Position numbers and translations under genes: made by a program
Shown here: positions 10,848 through 22,149 of the stretch, one piece after another
How positions within the stretch are numbered: position 1 is the stretch's first letter
How the letters are laid out: every line of letters starts with the position of its first letter
Origin: Buxus sempervirens
Taxonomy: Eukaryota > Streptophyta > Magnoliopsida > Buxales > Buxaceae
DNA length: 64,000 nucleotides
Direction of reading: 5' to 3'
Assembly: GCA_947561395.2 (NCBI GenBank)
Contig: OX387190.1
Span: 9,108,858-9,172,857 of the forward strand
Notes under the pieces: generated by a model
Seen by the model: the letters and a program-made list of their open reading frames with translations, nothing else
Database searches by the model: none
What the model was told of the DNA's origin: nothing

Positions 10848-13174
10848 TGTAATCCCCCGAATTTTCCTTTAAGAAATTGTTTAAACTATTGAAGAAATAT
10901 TGGAATAAGTGATTAACAAGATTATATTGATATGTATAGGAGATGAACAGGAAGATTAAGTTTAAATTTTTTTAAGGATGTAAAGAATGGGAATATACAA
11001 CCTAGTATATAATTGAGCTTTTATTTGAGTTTTAATTGGTGAAGGTGTATGAGCATGATAGATACGATTTTAATGAGCATGATAGATATGCAAGGCGGGC
11101 TAACATATTTTAATTAAATATTGATAAATTACTTAAATAGACATGGTTGGACGTTCAAGCACTTTTAGAGACGAGTTTTGACAAATAAAAATTCCTAAAT
11201 ATGTTAGAATTAGATTTTTAAGTATAAATAGGAATTTTTAGGAAATTAGAAAGTTTTATTCTTTTGTTATGGACGTGAGCTATTGAGAGAGAGTTTGCTG
11301 GACGTGTGGTTTAGAGTTTGAGAGAAGAAATCACGCCCAGAATTGAAGGAGAAGAAGAAAAGTTGCTGTTTTTGCGAGTTTAGAGTTTGGACTTGTAAAA
11401 GAGACAAGTAACACCCTTGTTTTCATTTAATTGTTGAATGATTTTTGTTTATTTATTAATGATGATTTATAAATATATTATGAGATGTTTTAGAAGCAAA
11501 ACCATGATAGTTTATACAAGAAATTCGTAGGTTGTATGTTTATGTTTTGGGTTTCTAGAAAACAATTAAATTATGAATGTGTTTGGTTTTGATTGGATTT
11601 GATTTATAAACGAAGCTTTATTGTGTTTATATTTATCTAACATGTTTAGAGGATGTTTATGAATGTTTTCGAAGTGATTTGAGGAGTTGGTTTGGTGTTA
11701 TTTAATTTTAGTTTGAAAATTCGCAAAATCAATTTTACGATTTAATACGGACGCTGGCAATCATGCTCGAGCGCTATGCCAGACGCCCCACCTATGTTTT
11801 TTTTTTAAATTTCAAAACTCGAAAGTTGAAAATTTTTGTAAACCGAGCGCCTGAAAGTTGAAAATTTCAAAACAGATTTCTGGAAAAATAGTTTTCACGG
11901 GCACCTGCAAATAGCGCCCGACAGCGCTCAAGTGCCTATGACAGAAAATTTTATATTTTTGAAATATACCTAGTTTTTTATTGTAAAATTGTTTTTATTG
12001 AATTCCAACTCATGTATCAATAAGATTAGAGTGTTTTGAGAATGTTTACACTGGCCGTTGATTAAATTGAATTTTTATAAAGATTTTGGGTACGTTCTAC
12101 TAAAATAGCTTGTATTCGAGTTTATCGTTCCAAACTCTTTTTTTTTTAACTTGGTTGATTTCTACACTCGTATTTGAATTATATTAAAATGTTTCTAGGA
12201 TTGTTTTGATAGAATTGTTAATATTTTCCTTCATGTACCTCAGAGTGATTATTTTCTCACTCATGCAGCTTGAGTTTGAGTATTGTTTTCTTACATGTAT
12301 CCTGGAGATGATTTGAGATTAAATTATAATTGATGTGGATTGTTTTTGGGTATCAAAGATAACATGATTTTAGTCTTTTGTTTGTGTGTCTAATGAGCAT
12401 AGCTTGGTACGGATCCATAGTTTAGTTAGGAGTGAAAATAGTATTTTCTTTGTTTAGTTAAACATGTTTCGTATATGCTCCCATCATGTATCTCGATGAG
12501 GCCTTCCTGTATCAGGTTGTACTGCAACAATCCCACCCGTTGTGTATCTCGATGTGGTTATTTTGGACTACCCACCTTGTATCTTGGTCTGGTATTCCCA
12601 TATTGTTGCAATTGATTGGATTGTACGTGATAACCCTTAGTATATCTCTGTTGGGTGATTCGCGATAAGTTGATGACTGTATATCTCAGCTTTGCACATA
12701 AGCCGTGAGGTGGCAACCCTTGACTCAAGCATTTAATTCTTTAGATATGTATTATTTTCACGAGTCCTGTGATGTCACATCATCGCGAGGATTTGGTTTG
12801 TTTTGATTGGAAAATATTGTTTTGATGTTGATTTGGAAAATGGTTTGCAAATGAATTATCCGTTACTGTTCTATATTTGAAACACATGCTATCTTGAAAT
12901 ATATGGTAAAATGTTTTATTCATGTATGTATTACTTGTTGGGATTTTATATCTCATTCTTGATTTTTTTTTGTTTTGTTTTCAGATATTCCTGGAGAGGA
13001 CAATACTGCTGGGGTAGATCCATAAGGTACTAGTGAGGAGAATCCATCTGACGATTACATAGAGGATGGCTACTATTGCCTTATGTAGGATTTGATTCAT
13101 GTTTTTAGGAGTTTATTTTTCTGTAGTTAGGGTGTTATTTTATGATTGGTGAGATGAGAATGAGTGAGGCTACA
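10848..13174 (+). mobile_element. 3' LTR of the chromovirus
   Basis: It starts TGTAATCCCCCG directly after the purine-rich tract that closes the pol region. This links the whole LTR family in the window to a chromovirus. It contains TATAAATAG (11223-11231), donor-like ACAA|GTAACACCC (11406/11407), a GC-rich block (about 11745-11940), the GGATCCATAG box (12411), a TATCTCGATG-type repeat (12486-12600), the hairpin TGGGAT-TTTAT-ATCTCA (12939-12955), a TTTTCAG acceptor-like site (12984) and a short acidic frame. The right edge is taken where a reverse LTR (TGTAACGCCCC) begins; the family GGGGCGTTACA end is not seen, so the LTR may be truncated. Confidence 0.85.
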
Positions 13175-16020
13175 TGTAACGCCCCAAATCCGGGTCATTT
13201 TTCTTTCATGACTCAGATCAAGGTATTAATTTGTGGTACATCACAATCAGCTCAAAAGATAAGACTAAAAGAATTAAGAATCATCAGAGTGCTAGGAAGC
13301 TTAAATTATTCATTAGAATCTATATCTTACTATTATATCAATTAATCAAATGAAAGGCAACTACAATTTAACTAACTCTAAAACTCTACTAGATCATCTA
13401 CTATTATTCTAAGAAAATAAAAATACCTATATCAATATCCTACTCTTGTTTTCTGGATTCTCAATTCTTCAAGTCCACTATTTGATAACCCCAGTGGTGT
13501 CCTCGCCAATATCATCTGAAAACAAACATTTAAAAGCGAGAATGAGATATAAAATCTCAGCAAGTTGTAACATGCATGAAAGAAAATAGTTTACATATAT
13601 ATATATATATCTCCTTTACAAACCTTTTATGAGTTGCAAAACAATATCACAAGTATCGTTAAAATAAGAAAACAAAGCCGTATAAGTCAAATCTACAATT
13701 TTCCCCAAATTAATACAAATAGTTTTTTCCAAAACATTTCATCATGTTAATCATGTCATTTTAATATTTCTTTTCAAAACCGTTCTTATCAAAACATGGC
13801 TAAACCAATCAATCAATTTTTTTCTTCTTTTTTTTTAATGAAATCAAATCATTTATAATTAGTAATTAAAGCTCACCTTCAGGTAGTAGCCTACCTTTAC
13901 CGCAGGATGTAAGCATATAGTATTCACACCTCCTCCGCAGGAGAATGCACATCTCTAGACCGCAGGCCACCCCCCCCCGGCCGCGCGCAAGAGGTAGCAT
14001 AACTCAACCGCAGAATGTGAAAACATAGCACCTATATTTCCCCCCGCAGGACATAGCTTTCCCACCCTTAAGTAATAACTCACACACCCATCTCCAATGT
14101 AGGATGCAATCATGTAGTAATCACATTTTTCCCACATGAGAAATCTCCCCTATAGGATGCAATCCCATCGGAACTACATCTCTCCCACATGAGGTAATAC
14201 GTCTCTCCTGTAGGAGATAACACACACATCTCCTCTGTGGGATGCAATCGCATCATGATTACATCTCCCCCACAGGAGGTAACACATCTCTGCCATCAAG
14301 CAGGTAAAAGTCTCTGCCACCAAACAGGTAATACACATCTCTGCCACCAAGCAGGTAAAAGTCTCTGCCACCAAGCAAGTAAAAGTCTCTGCCACCAAAC
14401 AGGTAATGCACATCTCTGCCACCAAGCAGGTAAAAGTCTCTGCACCAAACAGGTAATGCACATCCAAGCAGGTAAAAGTCTCTGCCACCAAACAGGTAAT
14501 ACACATTTCTACCACCAAGCAGGTAAAAGTCTCTGCCACCAAACAGGTAATGCACATCCAAGCAGGTAAAAGTCTCTGCCACCAAACAGATAATACACAT
14601 CTCTGCCACCAAGCAGGTAAAAGTCTCTGCCACCAAACAGGTAATGCACATCTCTGCCACCAAACAGGTAATACACATCTCTGCTACCAAGCAGGTAAAA
14701 GTCTCAGCCACCAAGCAGGTAATCAATAAATCTAGCCACCAAGCCATTGTACAAATAATCCACATTGCCATTCATGGCATATAAATCATTCCATGGTACA
14801 TGGAAGAGTATAAATCCACAATCCAATTTCGTATATAAATTAGTTTGTTCATATTCAATCAATAATCCAAACCTCTTGCCAATACTTATTATATTTCAAA
14901 ACATAGGTTCAAAGTACTCAAACCTATTATAAAAGTATTTTGATCATTTCAGGACTTAGAATCACATCTAAAACAATGTTTTATAGGTGTTGAAATCAAC
15001 CAAATTGATTTTAAACAAATTCTAGAACCAAAACTCTCTTTCAAGTCAAACAAGACATACTTCAGTAGAACGTACCCAAAACTTTATATAATTTTTATAA
15101 AATTAATCAACCACTGAAAACAGCTTATAAACACCAAAATCTTATTTGTACATGTATTTGATTTGTCTAAAAAATCATTTTATAATAAAAATCTAAAAAT
15201 ATTTCCCAAAATCAGAAAATTTTGGTTTGGCGCTCAACCCTTTGTGTCTAGCAGTCTACCAAAGCAAAACAGATAAAATGGGCGCTTAATAGGGTGCTCA
15301 AGCTATTGTGTTGAGTGGTCAATAATAGAAGTAATACGGATGAAACGCTTGACATGGTCGCTTGAGCGACCTATCAGGCACTCACCCAATTGCAGCAAAA
15401 CCTAGAAATCCAATTTCTGTAATTTTTCTATTTTAATCCTTTAAATCATGATTCCAACAATTCAAACCACTTCTAATACATCTAATATCATTTATAAATC
15501 ATATTAAATCATTCTAAACAAATCAAAACACAGATTTACTACAAATCAAAATCAAAATCTTAGAAAATCAACTATAGAAAGCATACTTAATAGATTTCCT
15601 AAACCCCATCTAAGATCATTCAAACCCACGAAATTTACTATATAAAATACATGGTTTGGTATCCCAAATCATCATATGTTAATTCCAGCTCAAACTCAAA
15701 CGATTAAACCTAAAATTATGTAACGATAAAACAAAACGGGGTGTTACTACTTGCCTCAAAATGCAAAATCCTTCTCTTCAAGGTACAGCCGAAATCTACT
15801 ATTATCGCACCCCTCTAGAGATCTCAAAACGCATTTCCTCGGTTCAGATTGAAGCCCCACCAGTCGTGAACAAAACCCCCAAATTTGAGGCTGATCCAAC
15901 GGTTGAATCTTTCATGATCGCACTTGGATGGACGCTGGTCAAAAATTTCGGCAGCATCTCTTTCTATATTCCCCAAATGTGAGAGCCCTCCTTTCTCCAC
16001 ATTTTCCTCTATATAATTCG
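13175..16020 (-). mobile_element. Chromovirus-type LTR, reverse strand
   Basis: On the plus strand it opens TGTAACGCCCC, the complement of the family's 3' end. Read on the minus strand it has the full module: TATA-like TATATAGAGG (about 16006-16015), donor-like GGCAA|GTAGTAACACCCC (about 15738-15752), a GC-rich block (about 15225-15390), a very long GGTGGC minisatellite (14280-14745), the hairpin TGAGAT-ATAAA-ATCTCA as written on plus (13543-13559), TTTTCAG (about 13514) and an acidic frame starting DDIGEDTTG. The upstream terminus is not recognisable, so the right boundary is only a lower limit. Confidence 0.75.
14280..14745. repeat. Long minisatellite, CACCAA(G/A)CAGGTAA units
   Basis: Close to twenty units of about 24-30 bp alternate between CTCTGCCACCAAGCAGGTAAAAGT and CTCTGCCACCAAACAGGTAATACACAT-like forms. 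They lie inside the reverse LTR. Adjacent units are nearly identical, which suggests recent expansion compared with the seven-odd degenerate units at 8220-8410. Reading frames on both strands here are artefacts. Confidence 0.95.
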
Positions 16021-16611
16021 ATTAAAAGAAACCCTAACTTCTCCCTAAAGCTTCTCTCTTATAGGCTCACCCAAAAGCTTCTCTCTGATCCAACCGAGCT
16101 TCGGCAATTGTGCAAAGTTCCGACCAATTTGTCTTCCCCAAAATATCAATTTACTACCTCCGGTGAAGTTGTTTCACCACTAGCGGCACCTCTTTTACTT
16201 CTGACAGCTTTGAATTCTTCCATTTTCTTCCTTATTGTTTTCCATATTCTTGATAAATACAATTTTACTTGTTGAATCAAGAATTTCCAGAAGTTATATT
16301 TATGCAATTGATTTGTTAGTGTGCAAATCTATGTTTAAATTTAATTAGAACATAGATTTTGGTATGGTCAAATGCCACCGTCCTGTAATATTGCTGTTGC
16401 CGAATGTCATTATTTTTTGGTTTTGTACAAAGAAGTATGGAGTGATTGCCTCCTTTTTATCGTATTTTGATGTATTTTGTTTGCCTGATTTGCATTATTG
16501 TCCTACATCTTCAAGAAATTTGGTTGGTATTCATATAACGAAAAAATCTTTGGCATTTTCTTGCAATAATTTTCACACCACATGTTCAATAAAAAGCTTT
16601 AATGAGAGCAG
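16021..16611. other. Unassigned AT-rich stretch left of the Ogre solo LTR
   Basis: The first part may be the upstream end of the reverse LTR at 13175. Beyond that I recognise no gene or element. The one structural signal is a perfect 11-bp inverted repeat, AAATCTATGTT (16325-16335) and AACATAGATTT (16349-16359), which could be the end of a small element. The sequence continues after the LTR insertion at 19889. Confidence 0.4.
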
Positions 16612-19600
16612 TGTGCACGCGTCAGATCCGTGGGCCGCACGTCTCATTGATGGCTGGGACCTCCTTTGGGAGAAAATTGGGTAATGGGAGTTGCCACTGC
16701 CTGATGGGGTGTAGGCAGACACAAGGATGCCTAGAAGGCTATCTATTGGGTGGTCTGCAGCTTGAGATTCTGTTTAAGTGCCCGGTTGCTGTTCGGGGAA
16801 GTCCGTAGACACTTCGGTTTGCCCCGTCGGGTGACGATTCCCACGGGTTATCTTGGTTAATCCTGACTTGAGTCGACCTGTCCTATGCCAGTATGCATGT
16901 TTGATTGAGTCTTGGTGGGACCACATGTGTGGTGCAGGCCCCCTTTATTTTGATTTTATCTTTTTTTTTTATCCCAAATGATCTGGGTCTGATGTGTGGC
17001 CCTGTTGGAAGGCCCATGGGATGCCAAGTTGGGCTTTATAGAAAGCCCAGGTCATGTTTGGGGTTACGTTGGATAACTCCTTTTCGGTTTTGGTTTATTT
17101 GGTTTGGAAGTGACTTAAGCATACAAAGATTGATTGGTTTAAGTTTTTAAGGAAGATCCCTTGGGCTTGGAGAAGGTCCATAGGCTTATCCAAAATGCTT
17201 GTGATCCATTATTGAGATGGATCTTGGTTTGGCAAAAGAGGTGTGGGCGGAAGGCCCACAAAGATGGATTACTGGGCCCAGGGTAGGCCCACATCCCAAG
17301 AAAGGGCCCTTAATGACTCAGAGCCCAAATCGGCTCAAGGTGAGTTGGTTAGGGTTAATATTAATCTAAATTAACCCAGAAAATTTGAGTTTTCATCTTT
17401 TTGTGGCCTGTCCATATATTACATGCGGACAGGCTTGATCCGTATATACCATACGGACCAGACGTATCCGCTCTGTGTATACGGGCAACACAGAAAAATA
17501 TAGAACTTGAAATTTCCAAGGGGGAAACAGGATCCCCTACTTCATGTGGGTCTAATATTCTCTGTGGGTCACTGTGTTGACCCACAATGGCTTCCAAAGT
17601 TTGTTTTTCGCTCAATAAATCCAATTTTTATGCTTTTGTACAAAGAGAAAATGAGTGAGTAGGCTAGGAGCCTTTCCCTCACTGTTTTGAGTTAAAACTC
17701 AATGGATTTGGGTGGGGAAGAGGTTCCCCACCTTGGTTGCAAGCAAGACAAGATAACCCCCTTTAGAAAGAGGCTATCCAGTGACCCGAGAGGTCGCTTG
17801 CCTAATGGCCATGGCCAAACCATGCAAGGTATGCTCAAAGGAACAATAAAAACATGTTAAGTAATCCAACGAAATATGATATAGTGGAGTGTGTGCAAAC
17901 ATGGATTATAATCATGGTTTAAAACATGTTTGCAAAGTATCAAAGAGCATGAAATTTAAGTTTTGTGTGTGCTCATGCTATGTGTGTATGCAAGACTATA
18001 AACACATGCAATCATTCATGCAAGCCTAAATGAACTAGCAAAGTAACATGAAGATCATAAAAAGACAAGTAATATGAAGAGTTAAAGGGGGTTTAAGGGA
18101 TACATCGGATGGAGGGAGGGGAAGGAGAACATGATCTCTTTTTTTTGGATAATGAAAAGGAAGATGCATGGAGAGGCATGACAGTGAGGCTTTTACATGA
18201 TTTTGCAATTATGTGGCCCTCATTATCTCCCGTTTAGCCTAACTCCTTCCCCTTACCATGGAAATCTCTTCTTGACAAGAACGACTAGAGAGGAGAGGGG
18301 AGAGATATATGGTGATCACAAAAACATGCTAAGAGAGGTACTTACAATCCTTAAGACATGCTTAGAATAAGCTAAATTTCATATATGTTGAAATAAAGTT
18401 TACAAGGAAGCTTACCTTGAAAAGAGAGAACCTTTGGAGGTGTATAGGAGTCCCTTGAGGTTGTAACAGCAACTTGAGCACTTCCCTTGAGCTCTAAAAG
18501 ACCTCCCTTGGTTCTTCTTCTTAAAGTAAAGAAGAAGAGGTTAGGAGAGGGTTAGAAGGTGTTTGGGGGAGGTTGGTATGCTTGGGAGTGAGTGAGAATG
18601 GGTTTGTAGAGAGTTGGAGAGCTTGGGGAAGAAGAGCTTCTTCTTTTTTTTTTGTAAAAAAAAGTATGCTCACATGGCCCTTAATTTCATATATGTTGAA
18701 TACAATGTATGGAGAAGGCTTACCTTGGGGGTTAAGGCCTCCTTAAGTGTGTGTGGGATCTCCCTTGAAGGTTGGACAACAAATGGAGTACCCTCCTTCA
18801 GTTCCCAAGCAATCTCTTGGCCTTCTCCTTGGTTGAAATGGAGAAAGAAGTGGATTGGTGTTGTTATGGGAGAGGTTTGGAAGGGTCTAAGGTGCTTGGG
18901 AGTGAGTGAGAAGGGTTATGGAGAAGAGGGTTAGAGAGGTTAGGGAGAAGGGTGCTAGAGAGGAGGGTTAGAGAGTGAGCTCAAGAGAGACTAGCCAAAG
19001 GGAGATTAGGCAAAGAGAGACTAGCCCTTGAGAGTAGCCCTCTCTTCCCTTTTTATAGAGAGGGTACTTAGTTGTTAAGAAACACTTTTTTGTTATTATT
19101 TTTGTTTACTGAGTGGTTAAGAATCACTTTATTATTATTATTTTTGTTTGCTTACTTTTTTTTTGTTTACTTAGTGGTTAAGAAAGAGAGATGAGGTGGG
19201 TGACGACCACGTGGCGCAGTTTGCCACGTGGGCAGCTTTTCTGCAATTTTGCGTTGTGGCTTGATCTACTCATAACCTCTTCATTCAGACCCCGATTCTG
19301 GCAAACTCAGTTGTATCGGAACCGTGTCAGGATTTTTTATCCATTGAGATAGGGTACGGCAATAAATTCAAGTTTTGAGCAGAAAGCCGAAACCGCTCCC
19401 AGAATTTAAAACTGCTCATATCCGGTTCTGATACGCTTGATTGCGTCGGAACCATGTCGAGATTTCCTATCTTTCCGGATAGGGATGACAATTAATCTGG
19501 GTTTGAGCAGAAAGTCAATTTCTACTCCCCTGGGGTTTGATCTACCCATAACTTCTCCGTCTAGGCCCCGATTTTGGCAAACTTGATTGTGCCGGAACCG

Positions 19601-19888
19601 TGTCAAGATTTCCCATCCATTGGGATGAAGTATGGCCGTCAATCTGGGTTTAGGCAGAAAGTCAATTTCTGCTCCCTAGGGTTTGACCGGCTCATAACTT
19701 CTTGATCTAGACCCCAATTTTGGCAACATCATTTGCGTTGGAACCATGTCGGACTTTCCTATCCATAGAGATAGGGTATGATAGCCAATTCAAGCTTGAT
19801 CAGAAAGTCAATTTCTGCTCCCTAGGGTTTTGACCTATTTTGCTGTTTTTAGCACTTTTTTGGTTTAATCAAAATTTGGGTGCTTACA
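16612..19888 (-). mobile_element. Solo LTR, Tat/Ogre-type family, TSD AGCAG
   Basis: Exact 5-bp duplications AGCAG at 16607-16611 and 19889-19893 bound a 3277-bp reverse LTR. Its minus-strand start reads TGTAAGCACCCAAATTTTG, the same type as at 29405 and 51171, the latter being attached to an Ogre-type gag. It has a TATAAAAA box (minus strand, about 19050-19058), two G-boxes CACGTG (19208-19213 and 19225-19230), and four tandem copies of a 130-146 bp unit (about 19260-19850). Near its 3' end is the conserved CGCCCCGTCGGGTGACG-type segment (about 16820). There is no internal coding, so it is a recombined solo copy. Confidence 0.93.
19262..19850 (-). repeat. Tandem ~146-bp repeats in Ogre-type LTR
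   Basis: Four copies can be counted from the ACC(G/A)TGTC word at 19321, 19451, 19597 and 19743, giving periods of 130, 146 and 146 bp. Each contains GACCCCGATT-TGGCAAAC and a GGAACC(G/A)TGTC box. The homologous array at 29531 is in the same LTR position. Confidence 0.93.
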
Positions 19889-19893
19889 AGCAG

Positions 19894-20144
19894 CACATAA
19901 AAATGATTTAATTTGTGCATGCATGCCCAATTTGTATACAGTTTATTTACGAGAGCGTTTCACCTGAAGCAACTTAGTGGTGCCAGTGTGAAACATATGG
20001 ATGGATGTCCATGTCAGGAGAGGGGCCCACACATTCAAATTCCATCCCAGCCGGTGGTTTTACGGAACCACCAGATTTTGGCTCTAGAGGAAATGCTTTC
20101 TTTATTTACACTAATAGTCAAATAAAAGCCATGGGGTCATTTAG
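19894..20144. other. Unassigned stretch between LTRs
   Basis: Direct continuation of the sequence before 16607. I see no recognisable coding, RNA or repeat signature in it. Confidence 0.4.
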
Positions 20145-20905
20145 TGTAATATCCTTGTTTTAGTGATTAAGGGTAGTTTGGTCTGTTTAATTTATTTGTA
20201 ATGGTTTGTAATTATTAGTGAAGACTTGTGATGTTATAGAGAATTTTGAAAGAATAAATTAATGGTGATGGTGTACAGAGTCCGGTGTGCACACACACAC
20301 CTAAACAATTTCTTGTAATACAACTATATAAGAGGGTTGGAGGTCTTTCTGGATCTTACGCACCAAAATCTTTTGAATTTGAGTTAAAACGAGAGAGATT
20401 TGTAGAGAAGAGGGCTTGTGTCATGAAGGCTAAGAAGAAAGGAATGAGAGGGAAAGTGAGATCGGAAAGGAGGGAGTAAATTTTCCAGATAAAACTTATC
20501 AGGTAAGGAATTGTATCGTACCTACTTTTATCTGAATATGAGAGCTTTATTTGACTAGGTTTATCGTTTGAATGTTAGGATTTGGTTCTGTTTCCACGAA
20601 TTTTTAGCATGTTAAATCATAGAAGGAATTCCATTCAATTTGTTGGTTATGTTATAGTGAAATAAGGAGTTTTATCCTATTTATTAGGGTAAATTGTTAA
20701 CCCTAGTTCTGGTATAGTTTTATCCTGTTTATTAGGATAAATTGTTAACCGTAGCTTTGGAATAAGACGACATGTGAGACTGAGTGCTTGGGAAGTTTTG
20801 ATATAATATTAAGATAGACTTGGATTTATAGAACTTATACAGTTAACTCTTAATGATATATGAAAAGCAGGGCCCTTAGTTGTGGATGGAATTTAATTTG
20901 ATTGG
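20145..20905 (+). mobile_element. Chromovirus-type LTR, 5' part only
   Basis: It begins TGTAATATCCTTG, has a promoter-like CTATATAAGAGGG near 20325, a purine-rich exon-like stretch and a donor-like TATCAG|GTAAGG (about 20500). Two near-identical 48-bp blocks with TTTATCCT(A/G)TTTATTAGG follow (about 20655-20750). It is interrupted at 20906 by a reverse LTR end. Placement in the chromovirus LTR family is inferred from order of signals, not from a full alignment. Confidence 0.5.
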
Positions 20906-21155
20906 TGTAGCGCCCCAGATCCGAGTTATTCATTAAACATATAACTCGTCTCACGGTAGCACTATGCATGAAACCATAGCAAGCCAATGCCATAATATAA
21001 TTCAACAATTATATTAGTATCAGAGTGCGGAAACAAAAGAGAAAATAAAACAAAACTAAATTGAATCTTTATTACTCCATAATTTTGAGATTGATTTCAA
21101 ATAAAACAAATAAATCTCCTACTGTAAAATTCTGGACATGAAGATCTAATACATT
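20906..21155 (-). mobile_element. Chromovirus-type LTR 3' end fragment, reverse strand
   Basis: It opens TGTAGCGCCCCAGATCCGAG, the complement of the GATCCGGGGCG..ACA 3' end seen at 6074 and 34518. The length is short because another LTR start follows at 21156. No promoter is present. Confidence 0.55.
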
Positions 21156-21690
21156 TGTAAAACATCGAATTTTTGAATATAGTAATATAATAAATAAATC
21201 TAAATATTGGATAATAAGTTAGATAAACCTGAAAAAAAAATTAAGGAATAAATAATTAATCCAAGTATTGGAGGATTAGCATTATGTTCCGAGTATATAT
21301 ATATTAGTAATTAAATAAATGACAGTAATTACGAGTTATTGGGACTTGGAATAGTAATTTAAATTAATTGGAAGATTAATTATAGATTTGACTTTAATTA
21401 ATAGTAATAGGAAAAGTGAAGGATTAATTTAGAATAATTGGGAAAGTAAGTTATATATGAAGTTTGGAAAAAGATAGGTATCAATCCAAGTGTGTATTAT
21501 AGCCAAAAATACTATAGATAATAAAATTTGAAATTTTAGAAGAAATCCATGGGTAGATATGAAATTATCAAGATAAGGGTATTTTGGTCAATTCCTACTA
21601 ATTATTGGTAAATAATTTCAGATATTGATTATCTACGGATGGAAGATCGAATGGTCAGAGAATCGCATCGTTGATGGTTTTGCAAATGAC
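21156..21690 (+). mobile_element. Chromovirus-type LTR 5' end, cut by a hAT element
   Basis: The fragment starts TGTAAAACATCGAATTTTT. Its body closely follows the first few hundred bases of the LTR at 6448: AATTTTAGAAGAAAT, AGGGTATT(T/A)TGGTCAATTC, ATTAT(T/C)GGTAAATAATT. The match ends where the GC-rich terminus of the hAT begins at about 21690. Confidence 0.65.
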
Positions 21691-21720
21691 TTCCAGTCAA
21701 GGTTTTGAATTTCGGTTGAC

Positions 21721-21866
21721 CTGGGCGTGCCGCCCAGGTCACCGAACGGCATTTCGTCGGCGTGCCGACGAAATGCCGCCGATTCGCCGGAAAACGAGAT
21801 TTTCGTCGGTTTCTGGCGAATCGGTCGAAATTTCGTCGGCACGCCGGCGCGTGCCGACGAAATTTC
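21721..21866. repeat. Left subterminal hairpin cluster of the hAT
   Basis: There are three consecutive inverted repeats. The first is CTGGGCG/CGCCCAG around 21721-21737. The second has 15-bp perfect arms CGGCATTTCGTCGGC (21747-21761) and its complement (21764-21778) with a 2-base gap. The third has 17-bp perfect arms 21827-21843 and 21850-21866 with a 6-base gap. All contain TTTCGTCGG or its complement, so the word recurs at least five times. Such GC-rich subterminal repeats are typical transposase-binding regions in hAT elements. Confidence 0.9.
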
Positions 21867-22149
21867 AACAAAACCATAAAAGTTTGCTTTTTTCCCCAAA
21901 AAAATCAAAAATTTTACAACAATTCAACAAGCATAAGTTATATACTTCAAAACTGCACTTAAATTACCATGAAAACACAATGTGGCATGTAAATCAGTAA
22001 ATGTAATGATCGGGCCTATCGGGGTGATGCCTGTGTTTGCTATGTTTAAACTTTAAACTTTAAATAAAAAATAACAAAGAGGATCCAAATTTTAAATTAA
22101 ACTAAAACAACAATATATAAAGTAAAAAATATATAAACATACCGTCAAA

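Noticed and set aside
14174-14771. Long open frames on both strands through the CACCAAGCAGG array; also looked at as a possible CRISPR-like array
   Set aside because: Units are contiguous minisatellite copies with no unique spacers, and the frames exist only because of the repeat. It lies inside an LTR.
20285-20479. A small basic protein frame
   Set aside because: It lies in the exon-like stretch after an LTR TATA box, with no homology recognised and no match in sister LTRs.
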